From an uncultured Microbacterium sp. (lineage in GTDB: Bacteria > Actinomycetota > Actinomycetes > Actinomycetales > Microbacteriaceae): a stretch of 64,000 nt of DNA. The stretch spans positions 227,664-291,663 of the forward strand of contig CAJYHN010000001.1 in the NCBI GenBank assembly GCA_913774665.1. The letters run 5' to 3'. Positions within the stretch are counted from its first letter, which is position 1. Each line of letters opens with the position of its first letter. Of this stretch, positions 56,536 to 64,000 are shown piece by piece. A model generated the notes under the pieces. It saw nothing but the letters and a program-made list of their open reading frames with translations, had not been told where the DNA came from and made no database searches. The position numbers and the translations under genes are program-made.

Positions 56536-59500
56536 ATGCGCACACGCCGCCCTGCCGCTCTCGCCCTTGCCACTGCCCTGGTGGGGGCGGGGCTTGTCAC
56601 GGGAATCGCTCCGGCCCAGGCCGCGACTCCCGCTGCCGCTCTGCTCTACGACTTCGACGACCTTGTTTCGGGGCCCGTCGACGCGGGAACGCTGATCCCG
56701 GATGTCGCGGGCGCACATGCCGGAACCCTGAGAGGTGGCGGCGCACGCATCGGCACGGGTCCGCGCGGCGGATCCGATCATGCCCTGTCCCTTCCCGGGG
56801 GGACGTCGACCTCGGGAGCGGCTTTCGTCGAGATGGCCCCGGGCCTCACCGACACCTCGACGACGGATGTCACCATCTCGGCGTGGATCAAATGGTCCGG
56901 CGGCCAAGAGTGCGCGTGGGCGTACAGCCTCGGCAGCTCGAACGATCGGTACCTGTTCGCCACCCCGCGTTGCGGAGGGAACCTCATCGGCGCCGTCAAG
57001 TCCGGCACGGAGCAGCGCGCGGCCGGCAACGGCCCCGCCTCCTCGTCGCGATGGAGCCACGTCGCCGTCGCTCTGCAATCGGGCCAGCGCGTCACCACCT
57101 ACGTCGACGGCCAGGCCGTGGCATCCACCGCGACGACCGCCACCGGAGCGTCCACCGTCGGCACCTCGGTCTTCTCGGGTCTCATCGGCAAGTCGCTCTA
57201 CCCCGGGGATCCGCTTTTCGCCGGTGCGATCGATGACGTCCGGGTGGATCGCGCGGCGCTGGGCGCCGATCAGATCCGCGCGATCGCCGCTCCCGCAGCG
57301 GACGCGATCGCGCGAGGCGACGTCGCCGGCATCGACCTCGGCGACACCTCAGCCCTCACCGCCGACCTCGCGCTCCCCCGCGCCGGGGCCGGCGGCTCCA
57401 CGATCTCGTGGACCTCGAGTGACCCGGCCCTGGTCTCGACCGAGGGTCGGGTCACTCGACCCGCCCCCGGCTCCGCCGACGCCGCCGTCACGCTGACGCC
57501 CGCCGCGACCTTCGCCGGCACGACGGCGACCGGGACCCCCGTGCGCGTCACCGTGCGAGCGGATTCCGCCGACGACCTCTCGGCGCGATTGAGCGCCTCG
57601 CTCGTCGTTCCCCCCGTCGTGGCATCCGGCACCTCCCTCCCCGCTCCCGCGGGCGTCCAGCTGCAGTGGAGAGGGGATGTCGTTCAGAAAGGCGCGCTGG
57701 TGAACCCGGGGGCGGGCGACCGCACGACAACGATCACCGCCTCGGCGACCTGGGGAACGGCCACCTTCTCGAAGACCTTCACCACGACGGTCCTCGATCC
57801 CGCCACGGCGCAGAGCCTGGTCGCCTACACCCGGACGCCCACGAACGATCGCGACGCGAACCAAGACACCGTCGCGCGCAGCATCCACCTCGCCGTCGGC
57901 TCGACGCCCGATCAGGCGCAGCCGCTGCAGAACAATTTCGGCATCGTGTTCGCCGCCGGAGAGCACCTCGGTGTCGACAACGTCGACCAGCGCGGCGTCG
58001 CCGCGCCCTCGCCGTTCTTCTTCTCCGACGGCCGCCTCGGATTCATCGCCACACGCGTGGTGATGTCGGGTACCCCGGATGACACGGCCCGTTCGGGAGC
58101 GACGGTCTTCCGCGCCGCGGACGACGGGGCCACCCAGTTCGAGGAGCTGGGCACCATCGATCTCGGCACGACCGCCGGTGTCGCAGCGCCCCGCGCCGTA
58201 TGGGACTCCGGACAGCAGCGCTACCTCGTCTCGTGGACCGATGACAGCGGTGCCGCGCGCCACACCACCGTCAGCGATCTCGCCCGGACCGAGCTGGTGG
58301 CCGACGCCTTCAACCCCGAGAACGACGGCCGCCGGTCGCGGATCGTGGTCGGCGGCAACCGCGGCGAGGTCGTCAGCGGGCCGATCACCACGGTCGACTC
58401 CCCCTCCCTGACCGCCTTCGGCGGCCGCGTCGCCAACGCCGAGCCCGGCGGATCTCTCCCGATCACCGGGGCACTCGCCGCATCGCTCTCGCAGCGGTAC
58501 AACCGCGTCGTCAATACCGCCGCCACCGTGGCACCCCTGACGGTCGCGGCCGGGAAGACCGAGGCGGTCGCCGACACGCGTGTCGATCTGTCGTACTCGG
58601 ACGGGTCGACGGCGACGCTCCCGGTCGACTGGAAGCCGGAAGATCTCGCGGCCGTCGGCGCGGCGGAGAGCGGCACCTTCACGGTGTCGGGCACGGTCCG
58701 ACAGAGGGACTACAGCGTCCCGTTCGCCGCCAACCGGGCCGACCCCACGATCTACCGCTACGTGCACGACGGCAAGACGCAGTACCTGTTCATCGCCACC
58801 GACGACACGAACAACAACAACATCGCCTCCGCCCACCTTCCGATCCGTGTCGCCGACACGTTCGACGGACTGTCGGATGCGGCGGGCGGCGCCCAGCGCG
58901 AGGTCGACCTGCTGAACCGCTTCACCGCGCGCGACACGACCACGGACGGACGCACGATCGCCGGATGCTACTGGGCTCCCGAGATCCACGAGATCGGCGG
59001 CAAACTGTCGATCCTGTTCTCGCCGTGCTTCAACTCCGGCGACTCGCGAGCCAACGACGGCGCGGACTGGCGGACGGTGCAGTCGCACATCATGCAGTTG
59101 CGCGACGGCGGCGACCCCGCGAATCCGGCCGACTGGTCGAAGCCCGCCGCCGTGCTCACGGCCGACGGCAATCCCCTGGGTCGCGATGGCTACCGCAACA
59201 TCAGCCTCGACATGACCTTCTTCGAAGCGAACGGCCAGGCCTACTACACGTGGTCGCAGCGCTATACCTCGCCCGGCTTCGGGGACCCGCTCACCTGGAT
59301 CGCCAAGGTCGACCCGCAGAACCCCACCCGCATCGTGGGCGAAGCGAAGCCCGTCATCTCACCCGCGTTGTCGTGGGAGCTTCGGCTGGCCGAGGGCTCG
59401 TTCGCCCTGGAGCACGACGGGAAGATCTCCCTCATCTACTCCAGTGACGGCGTCAGCCCCCGCTATGTCGTCGGAGGCGTCTGGGCCGATCTCGACAGCG

Positions 59501-60285
59501 ACCTCATGGACATCGACAGCTGGCACAAGTACAACACCCCGCTGATGAAGAGCGTTCCCATGCCCGCCGGCGTCACGGACTACCTGACCTACCCGCAGGG
59601 TCCCGGCCACGGCGCCGTGACCACCGACGCCGACGGCAACGAGCTGTACGTGTACCACACGTGGGGCGACGGCGTGGAGGGCAACGGTCGCGACACCCGT
59701 ATCGGCCGCATCCACTGGGCCGCCGGAGACCGTCCCGTCCTCGACATGAGCCGCGACGAGCAGGTGCTGCCGGCCCTGCGCACGGTCACCATGACCGTCA
59801 CGGTGACTCCCGCGGGCGCAACGACGCCGGAGCCGACACCAGAGCCGACCTCGCCCCCCGCGCAGCCGACCCCGGGTGCGACCTCGTCCCCCGCGAGGAC
59901 CGCGACCGCCACGGCGAGCGCGACGCGCGTCGCGCAGGGTGGCTCGTTCCTCGTCAGCATCTCCGGCCTCTCCGCCGGCGAGCGGGTCTCGGCGGTCCTG
60001 CGCAGCACGCCCCTCACCCTCACCGGCATCCCGGCCGCCGACGCGGCGGGAGCAGTGACCTTCCGGGTCGCGATCCCCGCCGACTTCTCGGTCGGAGCGC
60101 ACACCCTCACCATCACGCGGGCCGATGGCTCCCCGCTCTCTCCCCTTGCCATCGAGGTGGTCCCGGCCGGCTCGCTGGCCGCAACGGGTGACGCTGTGTC
60201 GTTCTCCGCGGCCCTGCTCGCCACCGGCGCCCTCCTCGCCGGAGCGGCCGTCCTCATCGGCCGCCGACGCCGCACCCACATCTGA
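56536..60285 (+). CDS. Cell-wall-anchored GH43 protein with LamG
   Basis: 1,249 residues. Signal peptide (about 1-30); LamG (about 35-270); Ig-like and a propeller-like segment without catalytic motifs (about 415-600); BIG4 Ig-like (YSDGSTATLPVDW); catalytic GH43 propeller with D736 (ADPTI), E816 in WAPEIH and E953 (LAEGSF) as base, pKa modulator and acid candidates; Thr/Pro linker; stalk Ig; sorting signal LAATG (1214), TM and RRRR. ATG 56536 with AAAGG nine bases upstream. First gene of a pair with 60309. Confidence 0.87.
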   Translation: MRTRRPAALALATALVGAGLVTGIAPAQAATPAAALLYDFDDLVSGPVDAGTLIPDVAGAHAGTLRGGGARIGTGPRGGSDHALSLPGGTSTSGAAFVEMAPGLTDTSTTDVTISAWIKWSGGQECAWAYSLGSSNDRYLFATPRCGGNLIGAVKSGTEQRAAGNGPASSSRWSHVAVALQSGQRVTTYVDGQAVASTATTATGASTVGTSVFSGLIGKSLYPGDPLFAGAIDDVRVDRAALGADQIRAIAAPAADAIARGDVAGIDLGDTSALTADLALPRAGAGGSTISWTSSDPALVSTEGRVTRPAPGSADAAVTLTPAATFAGTTATGTPVRVTVRADSADDLSARLSASLVVPPVVASGTSLPAPAGVQLQWRGDVVQKGALVNPGAGDRTTTITASATWGTATFSKTFTTTVLDPATAQSLVAYTRTPTNDRDANQDTVARSIHLAVGSTPDQAQPLQNNFGIVFAAGEHLGVDNVDQRGVAAPSPFFFSDGRLGFIATRVVMSGTPDDTARSGATVFRAADDGATQFEELGTIDLGTTAGVAAPRAVWDSGQQRYLVSWTDDSGAARHTTVSDLARTELVADAFNPENDGRRSRIVVGGNRGEVVSGPITTVDSPSLTAFGGRVANAEPGGSLPITGALAASLSQRYNRVVNTAATVAPLTVAAGKTEAVADTRVDLSYSDGSTATLPVDWKPEDLAAVGAAESGTFTVSGTVRQRDYSVPFAANRADPTIYRYVHDGKTQYLFIATDDTNNNNIASAHLPIRVADTFDGLSDAAGGAQREVDLLNRFTARDTTTDGRTIAGCYWAPEIHEIGGKLSILFSPCFNSGDSRANDGADWRTVQSHIMQLRDGGDPANPADWSKPAAVLTADGNPLGRDGYRNISLDMTFFEANGQAYYTWSQRYTSPGFGDPLTWIAKVDPQNPTRIVGEAKPVISPALSWELRLAEGSFALEHDGKISLIYSSDGVSPRYVVGGVWADLDSDLMDIDSWHKYNTPLMKSVPMPAGVTDYLTYPQGPGHGAVTTDADGNELYVYHTWGDGVEGNGRDTRIGRIHWAAGDRPVLDMSRDEQVLPALRTVTMTVTVTPAGATTPEPTPEPTSPPAQPTPGATSSPARTATATASATRVAQGGSFLVSISGLSAGERVSAVLRSTPLTLTGIPAADAAGAVTFRVAIPADFSVGAHTLTITRADGSPLSPLAIEVVPAGSLAATGDAVSFSAALLATGALLAGAAVLIGRRRRTHI

Positions 60286-60308
60286 ACACCTGCACACGGG
60301 AAGCCTCC

Positions 60309-63300
60309 ATGACACGCACACGCACCCTCCTCGCCCTCGGCGTCGTCGGGGTCCTGGCCGCCACGGCGTCCGGAACCCCGGCCATCGCCGCGCCCGTCCG
60401 GACGGCCGCCGCGTCGGCGGAGGCTCCCCCGCCGGTGGCCTTCTTCGATTTCGACGCGCCCCCGGTCGACGGCGCGTTCGCCTCGGGGAGCGCCCGCGCC
60501 ACGGTGCGCGGGCGAGCCGATCTCGTCGCGGGTCGCGAGGGACACGGCACCGCCGCACGACTGTCGTCGCAATTCTGGCTCGACGTGCGCAACACCGACG
60601 GTTCTGCCGTGCTCGCGGGCGACGACGAGGTCACCCTCTCTTACGACAGCATGCCCGCCGCATCGGACAACACCGGGTGGACGGTCTTCGTGGCCGCGGA
60701 TGCGGCGGCCCCGACCTACGGGAACGAGCGCTATCTCGGCATCCTGGACCGCACCGGAGGGATGACGGTCGAGCGGTATCGGAACAGCGGCGGACGCGAC
60801 GCCTCGGGCAATCTCTCGGCAGAGGGCCGGGCGGGGTGGAAGCACGTCGATCTCGTGCTGTCCGGGAACACGGCCCGCCTCTACATCGACCAGAAGCTCG
60901 TGCGCACGGCGCTCGACGGCCCCGCGCTCGATGAGATCCTCGGCTCGAGCGGCGGGGTGCTGCAGGTGGGGAAGGCCAACTGGGGCGCCGGCGAGTACTT
61001 CTCGGGGCTCATCGACGACCTGAAGATCTACGACCGTGCCCTCACGCCCGATCAACTCGGCGTCGCTGGGGCTGCGCGCGATGATCGCGCCGCCCTCGGC
61101 ATCCCGTCCGTCGTTCTCGGCGATCTGCCCACCGAGGTCCTCGGGAAGTCGGTCTCGTGGACGGCCACGGGCCCGGGGGCGGCACGCGTCCTCCCCGACG
61201 GCCACGTCGACACGGCCGGTCTGGGCGAAGCCGGGGTCGCGGTGCGCCTTCGAGCGCAGGTCGACGGCGCCGCCGAACCGTTCTCGTGGGATGTCACCCT
61301 GCGCGCTCCGGGCGGCGAGATCGCCACCTACGTCAAAACGGTCACCACCACCGGCGGGGTGAAGGACGACCCCCTCGCCTACGACGACGACCGCCGCGCC
61401 GATTCGCTCTACGTCGCTGCGCGCTCCGCGGGAACCCCGCAGTGGCAGCCGCTCAATCGCGGCCAAGCCGTCCTGTCGGTTCTGTGGGACGACTCGCAAG
61501 CGGCGAAGCCGTGGGCGCAGATGGGCTCGCCGAGCCTATTCCGCGACGCGGACGGACACCTCGGCGTCGTCGCCTCGCAGAACGACTCGACGAGCCGCAT
61601 CTACCTCTGGCGCTCCACCGACGATCACACCTTCACCGACCAGCAGGTGATCGACCTGGGTGCGGGGATCGTATCGACGCCGCGCGTCGGAGCCACCCCC
61701 GAGGGCGGTTACCAGGTGCGGTGGACCGATCTCTCCACCGGCGAGGGACGCGCGGCCACGCTCTCGACCCTGGACTCCTCGGCGACCGTCTCCGCCCCGA
61801 CGCGAGCCGATGCGCGGACCCTCGATCGCTCCGGCGACGGCCTCCCCTCCTGGGCGAGCGAGGTCACCGCGACCGCGGTGACCATCGATCAGTTCGACGC
61901 GTTCGTCAACGCATACGTCGATCTGCAGAACACGGGAGTGGATGCCATCTCCGCCCAGGTCGCGACCGGTGCCGACGCGGCCGCCGTGCGCGGCGCACTC
62001 CCCCGCACCGCGACTCTGCGCTACAACGACGGCAGTGCGAAGCGTCTCCCCGTGCAGTGGGATGCCCAGCAGGCGGCCGACGCGGCGGCGAAGGGTCCGG
62101 GAACGTACGAGATCCAGGGAGTCGTGCAGCAGCACGCGCAACGCCTCGTCTCGGACGCCCGCGCCGATCCTCACGTCTTCTACAACGACGACGACGGCTT
62201 CTACTACCTGACCGGATCCCACTACGGGGAGCCGAGCGACGGCCGCATCGACGAGGCGAGCAGCTACCGCAAGATCGGCCTGAAGAGAGCGAGCACCCTC
62301 GACGGCCTCGCCTCGGCTCCCGAGCAGATCGTGATCGACCCGGACGACGGGACCGTCGGCCACGAGGGTCAGTACCCGAACACGTTCTTCGGCTGGGGCG
62401 GATTCATCTGGGCACAGGAGTTCCACAAGATCAACGGTCGCTGGTGGATCGTCGCCGGCATGAACCGCGGCTTCGCGCAGACCGGCGGCTGGTGCGACAA
62501 CACCGTCCTCATTCCGTACACCGGGGACTCGGCATCCATCGCCGGCGGCGGCTTCTTCGACGAGAAGAACTGGGGCGAACCCGTCGTGCTCGAGGGCGCG
62601 GCCTTCGACGTGTCCTACTTCGAGCGCGTGGAGGACGGCCGCACCCAGGGCTACTGGATCATGCCCAACAGCGGCCGACTCCTCGTGGGGAAGGCCCGCG
62701 GTGGGGAGGGCGCCGTTCCCCTGCTCGATGGACCTCTCTCGACCATCTACGAGACGAGCCAGGTGTGGGAGCGCGGCAAGCAGGCGCCGACGCCGTCCGA
62801 CACGACCGAGGGCCAGGATCAGGCCGTCGTCGAAGCGCCCTTCATGATCTCCCACGGCGGACGCGTCTACCTCACCTACTCCGGGGGCACGGTCGACAAG
62901 TACTACGACCTGGGTCTGTTGACCGCGGACGCGGACGCGGACGCGGTACTCACCGATCCTGCGAGCTGGAGGCAGACGGCGTTCCCGGTGCTCGACACCA
63001 ACGACACCTTTCAGGGGCGGCTCGGCGCCGACGAGCGCTCCTCCACCGCGCGCACCGCGGGAACGGGCCACAACTCCTTCATCGAGGATGCCGAGGGCAA
63101 CCTCCTGTTGGCCTATCACGCACGCCCCTACCCCGACCCGCACACCGCCACCGACCCCGGCGGTGCCGGGGGCCTGTTCGATCCCGACCGCAACACGTGG
63201 TTCCAGTCGGTGAACGTGCGCGCGGACGGGAGACTCGACCTGACGCTGACGAAGGATCAAGAGGTCGCCCCCGCCTACCGCACCGTCAACGCGCGCATCA

Positions 63301-63854
63301 CCATCGCCGCGAGCGGGACCTCCCCCACGGAACCCTCGACGGGCCCCGACCCGCAGCCGACCGGGACCGTGCCGACAGGCCCCTCCACGACCACACCACC
63401 GGCCTCCGACTCCTCGCCCTCTTCGACCCCGGATGCCGCCCCCGCGCGCTCCGCGTCGCTCTCCGTCAGCGCGGTCGAGCGGGGCGGAGTGGTTCGGGTC
63501 AACGTCATCGGGCTGCTCGCCGGCGAGAAGGTGACGGCAGAGCTGCACAGCGAGCCGCTCCGGATCGCGGGAATCCCCGCGGCAGACGAGAAGGGGCGCG
63601 CAGCCTTCGACGTGCGGATCCCCCCGACGTTCTCGACCGGCCGGCACCAGATCGTCCTGTGGGCGGCGGACGGCACGGAGTTCGCACGCTTGCCGATCAC
63701 CGTCGTGGCTCAGGGCACCCTCGCGGCGACCGGGGCTCAGGCGCCGCTGGGCGCTGCCCTCCTCGGGGCGATGTCCGTCGTCGCCGGTGCCGCCCTGTGG
63801 GCGAAGCGACGGTCGCGCTGGGGTAAACAGGGGCAGGATCCTGAGCGCCCGTGA
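60309..63854 (+). CDS. Cell-wall-anchored GH43 protein with LamG, downstream paralogue
   Basis: 1,181 residues; 23 bp after its neighbour, with GGGAAG before the ATG. Signal peptide, LamG (about 40-255), a non-catalytic propeller-like segment (about 340-500), BIG4 (YNDGSAKRLPVQW), GH43 with D620 (ADPHV), E704 (WAQEFH) and E842 (VEAPF) as catalytic candidates, Pro/Ser linker, stalk Ig, LAATG (1138), TM. Only about one third identical to 56536 by eye, so substrate may differ. Confidence 0.87.
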   Translation: MTRTRTLLALGVVGVLAATASGTPAIAAPVRTAAASAEAPPPVAFFDFDAPPVDGAFASGSARATVRGRADLVAGREGHGTAARLSSQFWLDVRNTDGSAVLAGDDEVTLSYDSMPAASDNTGWTVFVAADAAAPTYGNERYLGILDRTGGMTVERYRNSGGRDASGNLSAEGRAGWKHVDLVLSGNTARLYIDQKLVRTALDGPALDEILGSSGGVLQVGKANWGAGEYFSGLIDDLKIYDRALTPDQLGVAGAARDDRAALGIPSVVLGDLPTEVLGKSVSWTATGPGAARVLPDGHVDTAGLGEAGVAVRLRAQVDGAAEPFSWDVTLRAPGGEIATYVKTVTTTGGVKDDPLAYDDDRRADSLYVAARSAGTPQWQPLNRGQAVLSVLWDDSQAAKPWAQMGSPSLFRDADGHLGVVASQNDSTSRIYLWRSTDDHTFTDQQVIDLGAGIVSTPRVGATPEGGYQVRWTDLSTGEGRAATLSTLDSSATVSAPTRADARTLDRSGDGLPSWASEVTATAVTIDQFDAFVNAYVDLQNTGVDAISAQVATGADAAAVRGALPRTATLRYNDGSAKRLPVQWDAQQAADAAAKGPGTYEIQGVVQQHAQRLVSDARADPHVFYNDDDGFYYLTGSHYGEPSDGRIDEASSYRKIGLKRASTLDGLASAPEQIVIDPDDGTVGHEGQYPNTFFGWGGFIWAQEFHKINGRWWIVAGMNRGFAQTGGWCDNTVLIPYTGDSASIAGGGFFDEKNWGEPVVLEGAAFDVSYFERVEDGRTQGYWIMPNSGRLLVGKARGGEGAVPLLDGPLSTIYETSQVWERGKQAPTPSDTTEGQDQAVVEAPFMISHGGRVYLTYSGGTVDKYYDLGLLTADADADAVLTDPASWRQTAFPVLDTNDTFQGRLGADERSSTARTAGTGHNSFIEDAEGNLLLAYHARPYPDPHTATDPGGAGGLFDPDRNTWFQSVNVRADGRLDLTLTKDQEVAPAYRTVNARITIAASGTSPTEPSTGPDPQPTGTVPTGPSTTTPPASDSSPSSTPDAAPARSASLSVSAVERGGVVRVNVIGLLAGEKVTAELHSEPLRIAGIPAADEKGRAAFDVRIPPTFSTGRHQIVLWAADGTEFARLPITVVAQGTLAATGAQAPLGAALLGAMSVVAGAALWAKRRSRWGKQGQDPERP

Positions 63855-63857
63855 GAA

Positions 63858-63902
63858 GCCCCGGTACGCCGTCAGCCCCTGACCCGAGCAGGCGTCCGGG
63901 GC
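63858..63902 (+). terminator. Hairpin after the second plus-strand GH43 gene
   Basis: GCCCCGG and CGCC pair with GGCG and CCGGGGC (63858-63870 with 63891-63902). The remaining 98 bp to the window edge show no gene. Confidence 0.55.
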
Positions 63903-64000
63903 AGGGAGGAGGTCCTCGTCGTCGCTGAGGTCAGAGGGAGCACCTCCGGATCCGACGGAGGCGGGGAAACTGCGGCCGAACAGCGCGGCGGGGGGCCCCC

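Overview
This is one 64 kb stretch of very GC-rich (roughly 70 % by eye) actinobacterial chromosome. Gene content and order point to a Microbacteriaceae member, most likely Microbacterium. The pointers are gpmA / phoU / senX3-regX3, carD-ispDF-cysS-rlmB, a GlnR-type regulator, ppk-mutT1, sigK-rskA beside a fasciclin lipoprotein, an orphan groL with CIRCE sites, and LAxTG-anchored surface enzymes. I see no phage, transposon, rRNA or CRISPR. The assignment is inference from gene families; no database was searched.

Layout: 1-9.5 kb, an XPB-type helicase (cut by the window edge), a two-component system whose kinase seems to start at CTG, groL with two CIRCE elements, cspA, a LytR_C/DUF3263 pair, a DUF2332 protein, msrB and a nitroreductase-like protein. 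9.5-16 kb, a DUF606-like transporter, an amylosucrase, a nucleoside deaminase, a pair of paralogous small proteins on either side of a tRNA-Thr, and a DsbA-fold protein without its CxxC. 16-24 kb, an MsiK-like sugar ABC ATPase, a DUF4032 kinase-like protein, an unusual four-copy 19-bp repeat, and the housekeeping run rlmB-cysS / ispDF-carD. 24-36.5 kb, phosphate and nitrogen control: regX3-senX3 divergent from phoU, gpmA, a FUSC/ygfZ/nitrobindin operon with a 37-residue membrane protein, glnR, ppk and mutT1.

36.5-46.8 kb: a phosphopantetheinyl transferase, an M1 peptidase and a 1,312-residue Pls/PosA-type synthetase (A-T-six TM-three tandem domains, with a lysine-like A-domain code), then the divergent pstSCAB operon. 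46.8-52 kb: pabC-like, sigK-rskA and a fasciclin lipoprotein, tRNA-Lys. 52-64 kb: three very large cell-wall-anchored GH43 proteins, two divergent from one, with two LacI-family-type operators and clear promoters between them.

The genes connect in three circuits. First, phosphate: PHO-box-like 11-bp repeats lie in front of phoU, ppk and pstS, which would put phosphate sensing, polyphosphate synthesis and uptake under RegX3. Second, a probable poly-amino-acid (epsilon-poly-lysine type) module: synthetase, peptidase and candidate carrier-activating enzyme. Third, surface arabinan-type glycan breakdown under a sugar-responsive repressor. Across the window about 19 starts have a -10-like hexamer exactly 12 to 7 bases before the initiation codon (leaderless mRNAs), and the heptamer GGATGCC/GGCATCC is strongly over-represented.
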